NCBI RefSeq assembly: GCF_001613205.1
Contig: NZ_BDBX01000012.1
Location: 28,927-92,926 of the forward strand
Direction: 5' to 3'
Origin: Nocardia sienata NBRC 100364
GTDB taxonomy: Bacteria; Actinomycetota; Actinomycetes; Mycobacteriales; Mycobacteriaceae
DNA length: 64,000 nt
The notes under the pieces are model-generated. The model saw only the letters and a list, made by a program, of their open reading frames with translations. It was not told where the DNA came from and made no database searches. A program made the position numbers and the translations under genes. Within the stretch, counting starts at the first letter, position 1. Every line of letters begins with the position of its first letter. This document shows, piece by piece, positions 35,547-45,974 of this stretch.

Positions 35547-36011
35547 CTACAGCCGCGCCTTCACCGCCGCCGAGATCCGGGAGCCGTCGGCCTTGCCGGC
35601 GGCCAGCCCGGAGGCCACCTTCATGACCTGGCCCATCTGCCGCATACCGGGTCGTTCGCCGAGTTCCTCGGCGACCTGGGCGATCGCGGTATCGGCCAGG
35701 TCGGCGACCTCGGCCTCGGTCAGCTGGGTGGGTAGATACTCGTCGATGATCCGGGCCTCGGCGTGTTCGTTGGCCGCCAGCTCGCCGCGGCCCGCCTGGG
35801 TGTAGATCTCGGCCGATTCGTTGCGTTTCTTCGACTCCTTGGTGAGCACCGCCACCACCTCGGCATCGGACAGTTCGCGGGCCTCCTTCCCGGCGACCTC
35901 GCTCGTCTGGATGGCGGCCAGCAGCATCCGCAGGGTGTTCAGCCGCAGCGAATCCTTCGCTTTCATCGCGGCGGTCATATCGGCGCGCAGCCTCGATTTC
36001 AGTTCCGACAT
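35547..36011 (-). CDS. GatB/YqeY domain protein
   Basis: A 154-residue YqeY-type protein, all helical and resembling the tail domain of GatB. It has SRLRADMTAAMKAKDSLRLNTLRMLLAAI near the N-terminus, RIIDEYLPTQLTEAEV in the middle and MRQMGQVMKVAS near the end. Its role is unclear; it is thought to act in tRNA-dependent amidation or as a stand-alone tRNA-binding factor. ATG 36011 is used; a longer reading upstream has no homology-like sequence. It converges on ponA2 with 22 bp between stops. Confidence 0.9.
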   Translation of the reverse strand: MSELKSRLRADMTAAMKAKDSLRLNTLRMLLAAIQTSEVAGKEARELSDAEVVAVLTKESKKRNESAEIYTQAGRGELAANEHAEARIIDEYLPTQLTEAEVADLADTAIAQVAEELGERPGMRQMGQVMKVASGLAAGKADGSRISAAVKARL

Positions 36012-36214
36012 GGGCAGAACGGTAGCCGCTGCACCCCGCCACGCCCACCGGATAACCCGGTGAACCGGGCGTGTTCTATGCTGCGCCGATCGGTCGTTTC
36101 CCGAGGCCACAGGCGTGTCCTCGGCCGCGGTGGCGTGTCATCTGCCCGCCATATGGCCGAAACTGTGGCTCAACACGCTGCGCGCCGAGCGACCTGGTCA
36201 CCTATGCTGGGCAA

Positions 36215-37177
36215 ATGCCCGTGATCTCGACGTCGGTCCTTCGCCGAACCGTATTCGGCGCCGCCGGAGCCGCGGCGGCCGGAGTCGGCTATGCCTCACT
36301 GATCGAACGCAATGCCTTTGTCCTGCGCGAAGCCACGATGCCGGTGCTGCGACCCGGCTCGGCTCCGCTGCGGGTATTGCACATCAGCGATCTCCACATG
36401 ACGCCCGGGCAGAAGCTCAAACAGCAGTGGCTGCGCGAACTCGACCGGCTCGAACCCGACCTGGTGATCAACACCGGCGACAACCTGTCGCATCAGAAAG
36501 CCGTGCCCGCGGTGGTGCAATCGCTGGGCGGGCTGCTGTCACGGCCGGGCCTGTTCGTTTTCGGCAGCAACGACTACTTCGCACCGGTCCCCAAGAACCC
36601 CCTGAAGTATTTCGACAAGAACCATAAACGCGTGCACGGAGCCCCGCTGCCCTGGAAGGATCTGCGCGCGGCGTTCACCGAGCGCGGCTGGCTGGACCTG
36701 ACGCACACCCGCCGCGATATCGAGGTCGGCGGTATCCGCATCGCCAGCGCGGGCGTCGACGATCCGCATCTGCAGCGCGATCGCTACGACACCATCGCCG
36801 GCGCCCCGAACCCGCTCGCCGATCTTCGCATCGGCCTGACGCACTCCCCGGAACCGCGGGTGCTAGACCGTTTCGCCGATGACGGTTACGACCTGATCCT
36901 GGCCGGGCACACCCATGGTGGCCAGCTCTGCCTGCCCGGCTACGGCGCCCTGGTCACCAACTGCGATATCGACCGGGCCCGAGTCAAGGGACCGTCCAAA
37001 TGGGGTGCGCACACCCGGCTGCACGTATCGGCGGGTATCGGCACCTCCCCTTGGGCGCCGTACCGTTTCTGCTGCCGGCCCGAGGCCACCCTGCTCACCC
37101 TCGTCGCCGTTCCACCCAAACAGCCCGCCGCCGATTCCGGCCACGGGGTGTCGACATCGCAGGCAGTCGCCCGATAG
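36215..37177 (+). CDS. Membrane-associated metallophosphoesterase (Rv3683 type)
   Basis: A 320-residue calcineurin-like phosphoesterase. An N-terminal Ala/Gly-rich signal or anchor (VFGAAGAAAAGVGYASL) precedes metal motifs SDLH (58-61), GDN (88-90), GSND and GHTHGGQ. The YkuE/YaeI-like arrangement suggests activity on a phospholipid or nucleotide outside the membrane. ATG 36215 stands six bases after TATGCT with no Shine-Dalgarno, another leaderless candidate. The length equals the mycobacterial protein. Confidence 0.9.
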   Translation: MPVISTSVLRRTVFGAAGAAAAGVGYASLIERNAFVLREATMPVLRPGSAPLRVLHISDLHMTPGQKLKQQWLRELDRLEPDLVINTGDNLSHQKAVPAVVQSLGGLLSRPGLFVFGSNDYFAPVPKNPLKYFDKNHKRVHGAPLPWKDLRAAFTERGWLDLTHTRRDIEVGGIRIASAGVDDPHLQRDRYDTIAGAPNPLADLRIGLTHSPEPRVLDRFADDGYDLILAGHTHGGQLCLPGYGALVTNCDIDRARVKGPSKWGAHTRLHVSAGIGTSPWAPYRFCCRPEATLLTLVAVPPKQPAADSGHGVSTSQAVAR

Positions 37178-37263
37178 CCCGGGACGCTACCGGAAAATAG
37201 GCCTTGAACAGTCGGTTTCTTTTCCGGACCGGACCTGATGTAAGCTATCGCAGGTCCGCTTCA

Positions 37264-37337
<74 letters not shown>

Positions 37338-37360
37338 CTCGTGTTGGTCGAGACACGACT

Positions 37361-37391
37361 AGGCCCCTGACCCATGGTCAGGGGCCTTTTT
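37361..37391 (+). terminator. Rho-independent terminator of tRNA-Pro
   Basis: AGGCCCCTGAC pairs with GTCAGGGGCCT around a five-base loop, followed by TTTTT, the most canonical intrinsic terminator in the window. Confidence 0.95.
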
Positions 37392-37435
37392 CGCACTCCG
37401 TACAGGTCTACGCGCCGATGAGCGGCGACCCACCG

Positions 37436-38017
37436 CTACACCGAACGCTCGTTCGAGGTCAGAGCGCTGAGCGCCTCCGCCAGCCGGGCTCCGCTGGGCA
37501 CTTCGGCATCCGGGCTGCTCATCCACTGCATCACCAAGCCGTTGAGGATGACGAAGTACAACTCGGCGACGGCGCGGGCCCGGGAACCGTCGAGGCCTGG
37601 ATAGGAGTCGGCGACCAGATTCGCGATCTCGGAAACCGCGATGTCGTGCATCTCCCCCATCCGGGTCTGTTCGCTCGGTGTCCGGTAGACGCGGACCACG
37701 TTCTCCATACTCGCCACCAGCACGTCCCGGTTGCGGTCGAACAACTCGGCGATACCGTCCCAGACCTGCGGAAACGCCGCGCCCGCCGATTGGCCCGCGG
37801 TCGCTCTGATCCGCCTTTCGAGGTCGTCACCGATCACCCGGCCTGTCTCGTCGGTGAAGGCCTCGGTGAGCAAGCGGTCCTTGGAGCCGAAGTGGTAGCC
37901 GATGGCGGCCAGGCTCACTCCCGCGGTGGTGGCGATATCGCGGGCCGTGGTGGCGGCGAACCCGCGTTCGTAGATGCAGGTCCGCGCGGCCGCGAGTAGG
38001 TCCTCCTTGTTTCCCAT
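37436..38017 (-). CDS. TetR-family transcription regulator
   Basis: A 193-residue TetR repressor. The N-terminal HTH reads TTARDIATTAGVSLAAIGYHFGSKDRLL, with the YHFGSKD turn typical of the family. The C-terminal ligand domain (FPQVWDGIAELFDRNRDVL...) has no recognisable subclass. It is divergent from an FAD monooxygenase with palindromic operators between them, so it very likely represses that gene and itself and is relieved by the monooxygenase's substrate. Confidence 0.9.
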   Translation of the reverse strand: MGNKEDLLAAARTCIYERGFAATTARDIATTAGVSLAAIGYHFGSKDRLLTEAFTDETGRVIGDDLERRIRATAGQSAGAAFPQVWDGIAELFDRNRDVLVASMENVVRVYRTPSEQTRMGEMHDIAVSEIANLVADSYPGLDGSRARAVAELYFVILNGLVMQWMSSPDAEVPSGARLAEALSALTSNERSV

Positions 38018-38037
38018 GCCCCCACTCTAACCACGTA

Positions 38038-38090
38038 TTAGACATTTGTTCTAGACGAACGTTCTACATCTGTGTTAGACATACGTCTAA
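38038..38090. promoter_or_regulatory. TetR operator cluster
   Basis: The perfect inverted repeat TTAGAC-ATAC-GTCTAA is at 38075-38090. A second, imperfect TTAGAC...GTTCTAGA lies at 38038-38055, with a central GAACGTTC palindrome between them. All lie in the 105-bp spacer of the divergent pair. Confidence 0.7.
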
Positions 38091-38122
38091 GACATTCGAA
38101 TTAATTCTGAGCGAGGACACCG

Positions 38123-39400
38123 ATGACCACACAGACCACCCCCGCCACACCGCGCATCCTCATCTCCGGCGCCGGTATCGCCGGTAACGCGGTCGCCCTG
38201 CAACTGCTGCGAGCCGGAATCCGGCCCACGGTGATCGAACGCGCGGCCGCGCCGCGGCCGGGCGGTCAGGCCGTCGACCTGCGCGGACCCAGCCGGGTCG
38301 TGGCGCAGCGTTTGGGTCTCATGCCGGGCATCCGCCGGTACCAGCTCGACGAGCGGGGCATGGTGTACGTGGACTCCACCGGTCGCGAAGCCGCCCGCAT
38401 GCCGGCCGAACTCTTCGGTGGCAAGGGAGCGGTGGCCGAAATCGAAATTACTCGTGGCGATCTGAACCAGGTACTCCTCGACGCCGTCGCCGAGGAGACC
38501 GCGCGCCCCGGCGCGCCCGGTATCGACTACCGCTATGGCGAACAGATCCACGCCCTGCGCGAACACGCCGACAGCGTCTCGGTGGAATTCGCCTCCGGAA
38601 CCACCGAGGAATTCGACCTGGTGATCGGCGCCGACGGCCTGCACTCGACCACCCGGCGGCTGGCCTTCGGGCCGGAAGAGCAGTTCAGCACATACCTCGG
38701 CGGGTACACCTCGTACTTCACCATGCCGACCCCGGCGGGGATCCGCCCGCACTGGATGACCGTGCAACTGTTGCCCGGCGGGACCTTCCTGGGATTCCGG
38801 CCGGACGCCGACCCGACGACCACAAAGGCGATGATCAGCATCCGGCGCCCCGCCGACCCCGCCCTGCGGCGCGATACGGCGGCCCAGAAGCGGCTGCTAC
38901 GCGAAGGTCTCGCGGCCGGCGGCCGGCTGATCGCCGAAGTCGACGCGGCCATGGACCGGGCCGAGGACTTCTACTTCGACGAACTCGCGCGTATCACCAT
39001 GCCGCGCTGGACGACGGAGCGAATCGCGCTGGTCGGAGATGCCGGGTACTGCGGCTCACCGCTGAGCGGACAGGGCACGGCCATGGCTCTGGTCGGCGCC
39101 TACGTACTGGTCGGCGAGATCATGCGCACGCCGGACCGGCCCGCCGCCGCACTGGCCCGGTACGGCGAGGTCCTGCGCCCGTTCGTGGAATCCGCACAAC
39201 AGCTCCCGCCCGGTGGAGTGAAGGCCATGACCCCGCGCACCCGGGCGGGTATCCGGGCTTCGCTGGCCCTGGTCCGGCTCACCACCTCCAGGATCATGCA
39301 GCCACTGATGACCCGCATGCTGTCCGGGACCGAGGATTACGCGCTGCCCGATTACTCCACCGAACTCTGCACCCCGGAACAGGGACCCCTGCCGCGGTAA
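38123..39400 (+). CDS. FAD-dependent aromatic-ring-type monooxygenase (PHBH/TetX-like)
   Basis: A 425-residue class A flavoprotein monooxygenase. It has Rossmann motif SGAGIAGNAVALQLLRAG, the DG motif VIGADGLHSTTR, and the GD motif ALVGDAGYCGSPLSGQGTAMAL. Enzymes of this family hydroxylate aromatics, polyketides or antibiotics; the TetX and rifampicin-monooxygenase branches are relatives, but the substrate cannot be read here. Regulation by the divergent TetR implies an inducible detoxification or catabolic role. Confidence 0.88.
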   Translation: MTTQTTPATPRILISGAGIAGNAVALQLLRAGIRPTVIERAAAPRPGGQAVDLRGPSRVVAQRLGLMPGIRRYQLDERGMVYVDSTGREAARMPAELFGGKGAVAEIEITRGDLNQVLLDAVAEETARPGAPGIDYRYGEQIHALREHADSVSVEFASGTTEEFDLVIGADGLHSTTRRLAFGPEEQFSTYLGGYTSYFTMPTPAGIRPHWMTVQLLPGGTFLGFRPDADPTTTKAMISIRRPADPALRRDTAAQKRLLREGLAAGGRLIAEVDAAMDRAEDFYFDELARITMPRWTTERIALVGDAGYCGSPLSGQGTAMALVGAYVLVGEIMRTPDRPAAALARYGEVLRPFVESAQQLPPGGVKAMTPRTRAGIRASLALVRLTTSRIMQPLMTRMLSGTEDYALPDYSTELCTPEQGPLPR

Positions 39401-40005
39401 CCGGCGGGAACGGCTCGGCCGCCGGAGGCCGGGCGGGCGCGGACTTCACCGTGAGCCCTCGAACCGAAGAACCCGGATCCGCAGGCGGCCGACCGGGCAG
39501 GAGATCCACCTACTGTCCTCTCCACCTTCGCCCGACCGGCCGAATCACCGCGACCACCATCGCCGATCCCTCGAACGGTTACCTTTCGCTGGCAGCGGCC
39601 GGATCGACCACACTCGTACCGATTCCGATTTCGCTGCCGAGCATCCGGAAGAGCCGAACTATCGCTCGATGGCCCGTCCGGTCCGGTCACCCCGCGAGAC
39701 CGGACCGGACGGATGCTGCCGCCGGCCGATGGGCCGGTCTGCCACCCCGCGGGACAGACCGACCCACCCACCGCAGTCCCCGGCTCCCCACCGGTTCCTG
39801 CGACCCCCACCTTCCGAGGGGTTCCGGTTCCTCCCCGGCCCCGCAACCACCTCACCCCTGCACACGGCTCCCTCCCCTGGACCCGCCTATCCCCCACCGA
39901 GTACTTTCCGGTTCCTCCCCGGGCACCGGTCCGTACCCCGCCCCAGCGACGTATCCGGTCACCGCAGCAGCCGGCTACGCCGAGTTCGGTGTGACCCGCC
40001 CTCGA
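39401..40005. other. Gene-poor GC-rich segment
   Basis: About 600 bases after the monooxygenase stop with no frame I trust. The plus strand has C-rich stretches (for example CCCACCTTCC and CCTATCCCCCACC around 39810-39900) and translations on both strands are Pro/Arg/Gly-rich without domains or ribosome-binding sites. It is possibly the remnant of a lost gene. Confidence 0.4.
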
Positions 40006-40341
40006 TCAGGCAACCGGTCGCCGGCAGGTCGGCGCCCATTTCGCCCGGTCGGTTACCGCCCGTACGGCCGGTCTCCGGGCCGTCGGCGCCGAACAGACCT
40101 GCCCACGCGGCACAGACGCTCGCGCTGCGGTACCGGATCCTCCGGCGTCTGCCACGGCGACCGCGTGCCGCAGCACCGCCGGCGGGCGCGCCGGCATCGA
40201 CGACGAACTGGTCACAATGGCCCGGCCGGCCGGAGCGGTACCCGGCCTACCTTCGGTCGTCACGGCGGGCTCGGCACCCGGCCCCACAGCGGCGGTGACG
40301 CCGCCCGGAGCAGGCGTGACAGTCGGCTTGCTGATCATTGC
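40006..40341 (-). CDS. Hypothetical protein, weakly supported
   Basis: 111 codons from ATG 40341, preceded by AAGAGGAA eight bases upstream. A TATAAG -10-like box sits about 90 bases further up (minus strand, near 40432). Codon third positions are GC-rich but not extreme. The protein is Ala/Pro/Thr-rich with no membrane segment or known motif (begins MISKPTVTPAPGG). It may be a real small gene or a chance frame. Confidence 0.3.
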   Translation of the reverse strand, partial: AMISKPTVTPAPGGVTAAVGPGAEPAVTTEGRPGTAPAGRAIVTSSSSMPARPPAVLRHAVAVADAGGSGTAARASVPRGQVCSAPTARRPAVRAVTDRAKWAPTCRRPVA

Positions 40342-40560
40342 GGGGTTCCTCTTCGCGGTGTCCTCGTTACCGGTTGTTCCGGCCTCGACACCAACAATGC
40401 GGCCCCGCGCTTGGCAGGCGCTTAACGTGAACTTATAACGCTGCAACCACGATTCGTCACAGTGCAGACAAGGTCGGGGCACAGCGGGGGGACCTGCTCC
40501 GGGACCGGTGTATCTCGGGCATCATGGAGATATCCGCTACGACAACGAGTGGGAGTGTGG

Positions 40561-40620
40561 ATGGATACGTTGGTGTTATGGGCCCTGGCCTGTGCGGTCT
40601 ACTGGTTCGGTCTGCTCTGA
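40561..40620 (+). CDS. 19-residue hydrophobic peptide ORF
   Basis: ATG to TGA encoding MDTLVLWALACAVYWFGLL, with GGGAG seven bases before the ATG. The peptide is almost entirely a short membrane helix. Small hydrophobic ORFs of this shape are known as real membrane miniproteins, but conservation was not tested. Confidence 0.4.
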   Translation: MDTLVLWALACAVYWFGLL

Positions 40621-40770
40621 TCGGGCCCCGCGCCGACAACCCGCCGGCACCGCGACAATCGTGCCAATAGCTCGCCCCTGAGCCGATCTTCCCGATCGGG
40701 CAGGGGTGTCGTGCTGTCCGGGCCGCGAGATCACCGGTCCTGTGGTCGGACGCCCGTTAGTGTGATCCGC

Positions 40771-42147
40771 ATGGTGCGTTTCGGCGGGCTCCTGGCGGGG
40801 GTCACAGCGGTAACACTGATGGCGGGACAGCTCTTCGCGGCGCAGGCACAGGCACAGGCAGCACCGGAAACCGACGGCACGGCCGCCCGGGCCGGTTTCC
40901 GCTGCGAGGTGTCCTCCGGCCGGGAACCGGCCCGGGCCGCGCCGGAACAGGTGGGGCTGGACTCCGCCCGGCTGACCGACGCACTGGATTTCGCCGCGGG
41001 CCGCAATCGCCTCAACGTCCAGGTCTTCCGGCACAATTGCCTGATCGGCGAGGGCCCGCGCAACACGCGCACCGGTAATACACCCTGGAACGTATGGAGC
41101 GTGACCAAGAGCGTGGTTTCGCTGCTCACCGGCATCGCGGCCGGAGCCGGCCGTATCGATATCGAGGCGCCCATCGGCCGGTATCTGCCGCCGGGACTCG
41201 GCGACGCGCAGCGCCGGGCCATCACGGTCGAGAATCTGCTCACCGAAACTTCGGGTATGCGCACCGGCGTGGTCACCGAGGGCCTCACCGGGGCGGTACC
41301 GCTCGACCCGAACAGCGCGGTACAGGCACTGGGTGTCCCGCTGGACCACGAGCCGGGCACCGTCTTCACCTACAGCCAGCGCACCGTGGATCTGCTGTCG
41401 TACGTGCTGGAGCTGGCGGTCGGTGAACCGCTACAGGACTTCGCGCAGCGGGAATTGTTCGAGCCGCTCGGGATCGGACGCGGCGACTGGTATTGGGCGC
41501 GGGACCGGTCCGGCCACACCTACGGCTACGCACATCTGCTGATCCCGCCGAACGATCTGGCCAAGCTCGGATTGCTGGTCGCGGGCAACGGCAACTGGAA
41601 CGGCCGCCAGATCGTGCCCGCCGCGTATCTGGCCCGCGCGACCAGCCCGTCGGCGACCAACTCCTGCTACGGATATCTGTTCTGGACCGGCCCCGACTGC
41701 GCGGAGAACGCGTCGTTCCTGCCGTCGGGCACCTACGCGATGGCCGGAGTCGGCCTCCAGAACGTGTTCGTCGTCCCGAGCCTGGACCTGGTGGTGGTGT
41801 GGACGGGGCTGTTCGGGAACGTGAGCGCCTACGGCCCGGCCGGCATCATCGCGCATACCGGCGAACTGCCGCACGAATTCTTCCGGCGGCTCATGGCCGC
41901 CTTCCACCGACCCCCGGTCCCCGACCCCGGCCCGTACGTGGAGCCGCCGCTGCGCACCGACCCGAACTCCTATATCGACACCGATATCCTGCTCGCGGTA
42001 TTCGGCATCGGTGAGTCCGCGTATCCGGGCTGCGATGTGTTCGCCTGTCTCGGCGAACCGCTCGCGGCGCCGTTCAGCGACGCGCCGCCCGGCTGTGTCC
42101 TGCTGGTGTGCCTCGGAAACGATCCGCGCACCCCTGGAATCCACTGA
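40771..42147 (+). CDS. Exported serine hydrolase, beta-lactamase/class C-like fold
   Basis: A 458-residue protein with signal peptide (FGGLLAGVTAVTLMAGQLFAAQAQA). The penicillin-binding fold has S110-V-T-K113, a Y201-S-Q in place of YxN, and an HTG near the C-terminus. Family members are esterases, carboxypeptidases or EstB-like enzymes; true beta-lactamase activity is doubtful with the altered second motif. A Cys-containing C-terminal extension (CDVFACLGEPL...GCVLLVCLG) is unusual and could form disulfides. ATG is seven bases after TAGTGT, so it is probably leaderless. Confidence 0.82.
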   Translation: MVRFGGLLAGVTAVTLMAGQLFAAQAQAQAAPETDGTAARAGFRCEVSSGREPARAAPEQVGLDSARLTDALDFAAGRNRLNVQVFRHNCLIGEGPRNTRTGNTPWNVWSVTKSVVSLLTGIAAGAGRIDIEAPIGRYLPPGLGDAQRRAITVENLLTETSGMRTGVVTEGLTGAVPLDPNSAVQALGVPLDHEPGTVFTYSQRTVDLLSYVLELAVGEPLQDFAQRELFEPLGIGRGDWYWARDRSGHTYGYAHLLIPPNDLAKLGLLVAGNGNWNGRQIVPAAYLARATSPSATNSCYGYLFWTGPDCAENASFLPSGTYAMAGVGLQNVFVVPSLDLVVVWTGLFGNVSAYGPAGIIAHTGELPHEFFRRLMAAFHRPPVPDPGPYVEPPLRTDPNSYIDTDILLAVFGIGESAYPGCDVFACLGEPLAAPFSDAPPGCVLLVCLGNDPRTPGIH

Positions 42148-42168
42148 ACCGGGCGGCGTCCTACGCCG

Positions 42169-43278
<1,110 letters not shown>

Positions 43279-43297
43279 AGCAGCGCCCTTTCGACAT

Positions 43298-43353
43298 GAT
43301 CGGGAGCGCTCCGTGGTTACGCTCCGCTACCGCCTCCGCGCCTGACCCGATCA
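43298..43353. repeat. 56-bp intercistronic repeat, copy 2
   Basis: Same unit 75 bp further on, abutting the lysC stop by two bases. If read through on the minus strand both copies encode IGSGAEAVA-RNH-ALPI. The layout resembles the MIRU-like intercistronic elements of mycobacteria. Confidence 0.9.
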
Positions 43354-43355
43354 TG

Positions 43356-43874
43356 TCAGCGCCCCGTTCCGGCGTGAACGACGGCGACCTCGTCGCCGCC
43401 GAGATCGAACGCGCGATGCAGCACCTGCACGGCATCGTCGAGTTCGGTGTCCTTGACCAGCACCGAGATCCGGATCTCGGAGGTGGAGATGAGGTCGATA
43501 TTGATACCGGCCTCGGCCAGCGCCTCGCAGAAGGTGGCAGTGACCCCGGGATGGCTCTTCATACCGGCTCCGACCAGCGATACCTTGCCGATGTGGTCGT
43601 CGTAGAGCACCTGGGAGAAGCCGATCTCGCTCTGGTATTTGCTCAGCATCTCCACCGCACGGACGCCGTCGGCCTTGGGGAGGGTGAAGGTGATGTCGGT
43701 CTTGCCGGTCTCCACCTTGGAGATGTTCTGCAGGACCATATCGATGTTGATCTCGGCCTCGGCCACATAACGGAACACCTTGGCGGCGTATCCGGGTTCG
43801 TCCGGCAGCCCGACCACGGTCACCTTGGCCTCGCTGCGGTCGTGCGCGACGCCCGTCAGGATTGCTTGTTCCAA
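43356..43874 (-). CDS. Aspartokinase beta subunit from internal TTG start
   Basis: Inside lysC, codon 250 is TTG and is preceded by GGAGGA seven bases upstream. It would give a 172-residue protein of the two ACT domains. In Corynebacterium glutamicum lysC the beta subunit begins at the equivalent codon 250 and has, from memory, the same length, so this looks like a conserved in-frame overlapping gene. Confidence 0.55.
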   Translation of the reverse strand: MEQAILTGVAHDRSEAKVTVVGLPDEPGYAAKVFRYVAEAEINIDMVLQNISKVETGKTDITFTLPKADGVRAVEMLSKYQSEIGFSQVLYDDHIGKVSLVGAGMKSHPGVTATFCEALAEAGINIDLISTSEIRISVLVKDTELDDAVQVLHRAFDLGGDEVAVVHAGTGR

Positions 43875-44621
43875 GGGAATGTCCTCCATCGATCCGTATA
43901 CATAGGTGCCCTGCTTGTCGGTATAGGACGAACGCACATGCACGGGCACGTTGTAGCGGCGCGCGTATTCGACGCAGCGCAGCATGAGCACCTTCGACCC
44001 GCAGGCCGCCATCTCGAGCATTTCCTCGTAGGAGACCTGCTCGAGCTTCTGCGCATCGCTCACGATGCGCGGATCGGCGGTGAAGACTCCGTCCACGTCG
44101 GTGTAGATCTCACAGACGTCGGCCTCCAGCGCGGCGGCCAGCGCGACCGCGGTGGTATCGGAACCACCCCGACCCAGCGTGGTGACGTCCTTGCTGTCCT
44201 GGCTGACGCCCTGGAAACCCGCGACCAGGACGATGGTGCCCTCGTCCAGGGCTTCACGCAGCCGGCCCGGCGTCACGTCGATGATCTTGGCCTTACCGTG
44301 TACCGACGTGGTGATGACACCGGCCTGGGAGCCGGTGAACGACCGCGCCTCGGCGCCGAGACTGTGAATGGCCATGGCCACCAGGGCGTTGGAGATGCGT
44401 TCACCGGAGGTGAGCAGCATGTCCATCTCCCGGGCCGGGGGCGCGGGAGAGACCTGTTCGGCCAGGTCGAGCAGTTCATCGGTGGTATCGCCCATGGCTG
44501 AGCACACCACGACCACGTCGTGGCCCTGCTTCTTCGTCTCGACGATCCGTTCGGCGACGCGACGGATCCGGTCGGCAGAGGCTACCGAGGATCCTCCGTA
44601 CTTCTGGACAACGAGTGCCAC
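43356..44621 (-). CDS. lysC: Aspartokinase (alpha subunit)
   Basis: A 421-residue aspartate kinase, first step of the aspartate pathway. It has the N-terminal kinase motif [18 protein letters not shown] and [14 protein letters not shown], then two C-terminal ACT domains (about 265-421) that bind Lys/Thr for feedback control. GTG 44621 has GGAGG seven bases upstream and gives exactly the corynebacterial and mycobacterial length. It is co-directional with asd. An internal start probably makes a separate regulatory beta subunit. Confidence 0.96.
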   Translation of the reverse strand: MALVVQKYGGSSVASADRIRRVAERIVETKKQGHDVVVVCSAMGDTTDELLDLAEQVSPAPPAREMDMLLTSGERISNALVAMAIHSLGAEARSFTGSQAGVITTSVHGKAKIIDVTPGRLREALDEGTIVLVAGFQGVSQDSKDVTTLGRGGSDTTAVALAAALEADVCEIYTDVDGVFTADPRIVSDAQKLEQVSYEEMLEMAACGSKVLMLRCVEYARRYNVPVHVRSSYTDKQGTYVYGSMEDIPLEQAILTGVAHDRSEAKVTVVGLPDEPGYAAKVFRYVAEAEINIDMVLQNISKVETGKTDITFTLPKADGVRAVEMLSKYQSEIGFSQVLYDDHIGKVSLVGAGMKSHPGVTATFCEALAEAGINIDLISTSEIRISVLVKDTELDDAVQVLHRAFDLGGDEVAVVHAGTGR

Positions 44622-44800
44622 GAGGGGTCCTCCAATGTCAGCGAACAGGCGATCAGTGCAATAGCGTACCGATGCCGGCCACGCTGTTCCGGGAGTATCC
44701 GGCCTGGCTGTGGAATAACACACAGCCGCGTGACGTCACGTTTACCTGCGCGCGGACCCGCCGCACGCGCGGGCGGGCCCGGCGGGCGGGCGCACGACGC

Positions 44801-45385
44801 TCATATCCGATCGAACCAGCTCACCTGCGCTCCGTTGCCGAACTCCCGCCGCTGCACGGGACTGAACCGGGCGGGCCGGAAAAGGCCACCCAGAACCGGT
44901 ACGCCGGCGCCGGCCAACACCGGATAGCTCTTGAAGATGAGCTGGTCGATCTCCTCGATCAGCGCGCCGGCGAGGCCGCCGCCGCCGCAGAGCCAGATGT
45001 CCTTGCCCTCGGGGCCCTCCTCCTTTTTGAGTCGCCGCACCAGTTCGACCGGATCGGTGCGCACCAGCTCGATATCCGGATCGTCGACCCGCTCCAGAGT
45101 GGTGGAGACGACGTACTGCTTCAGGTGGGCGTAGGGGCTGGGGATCCCCGCCGACAGTGCGGGTTCGTAGGTGCCGCGGCCCATGATCACCGTGTCCCAG
45201 TGCCGGTTCGGGACATCGGGTGCGATACCGGCGTGTTCCCGTATATGCGTGGGGAGGGATTCCGGATAACGCTCGTTGATCCATTCGGCCATTTCGGCGT
45301 CGACCGGATAGAAATCGACCTCTCCGCCGGGGCCGGCGATATAGCCGTCGAGGGAGACGGCGACGTAGTAGACGAGTTTTCGCAT
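44801..45385 (-). CDS. Dihydrofolate-reductase-fold protein (RibD C-terminal type)
   Basis: A 194-residue RibD_C/DHFR-like reductase of the YwjB-type group. It begins RKLVYYVAVSLDGYIAGPGGEVDF, then DTVIMGRGTYEPAL, IWLCGGGGLAGALIEEIDQL and PVLGGLF. Such proteins bind NADPH; their substrates are mostly unknown and they do not replace FolA. The upstream region carries a 21-bp direct repeat likely to be an operator. There is no partner gene nearby. Confidence 0.88.
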   Translation of the reverse strand: MRKLVYYVAVSLDGYIAGPGGEVDFYPVDAEMAEWINERYPESLPTHIREHAGIAPDVPNRHWDTVIMGRGTYEPALSAGIPSPYAHLKQYVVSTTLERVDDPDIELVRTDPVELVRRLKKEEGPEGKDIWLCGGGGLAGALIEEIDQLIFKSYPVLAGAGVPVLGGLFRPARFSPVQRREFGNGAQVSWFDRI

Positions 45386-45402
45386 GAAGTACCGCCCTTT
45401 TC

Positions 45403-45451
45403 GTAGTACTCTGATCGAAGTGGTTTGAATGTAGTACTACAATCGGAGTGG
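45403..45451. promoter_or_regulatory. Direct-repeat operator upstream of the reductase-like gene
   Basis: GTAGTACT-N3-ATCGRAGTGG occurs at 45403-45423 and 45431-45451, a period of 28 bp. The second copy forms the perfect palindrome TGTAGTACTACA (45430-45441). Confidence 0.6.
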
Positions 45452-45617
45452 TGTCAAGGCCGGCCACCGGGAACGCAAGGAGGGTGCATATCGAACCGGC
45501 CGCCGATCGCACCCACTCGATATCCGGCGCCCGAATTGATTACGAGCCGCCACCAATGACCGATAGCCGGCCGATCGGGGTTGTGATGCCCGCCATAGGG
45601 CTCGAATAATGGGCTGC

Positions 45618-45803
45618 ATGATGGCAAACGTCGGAGACCGGTTGCACGTGCACGGGCACACCGTCGGCGAAGTCGACCACGAGGGAGAGATCGTGGAGGT
45701 TCACGGCCGCGACGGAACGCCGCCGTATCTGGTGCGTTTCGACGACGGCCATGAGTCACTCGTCTTCCCCGGCCCGGACGCGACAGTGGAACGAACACCC
45801 TGA
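45618..45803 (+). CDS. DUF1918 small protein
   Basis: A 61-residue DUF1918 protein: MANVGDRLHVHGHTVGEVDHEGEIVEV, then a PPYLVRFDDGHESLVFPGPDA ending. The family is an SH3-like small barrel common in actinobacteria, often stress-induced, of unknown function. ATG 45618 (or 45609) starts it; no strong ribosome-binding site. Confidence 0.88.
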   Translation: MMANVGDRLHVHGHTVGEVDHEGEIVEVHGRDGTPPYLVRFDDGHESLVFPGPDATVERTP

Positions 45804-45974
45804 CCTGCCCACGCGGCAGGCACAGCGCCCCCCGGTCAGGACCGGCCCCGCAAACGTCTGCGGCCGGTATGCCCGGTGGCGGAATCCCGGGCGCGGCAAA
45901 TCCGCGTGTTGACGATCACGTGACCCCCGGGAAGAATCGTGGCCTATTCGTAATAACCGGGGGTGCGAGGGACC

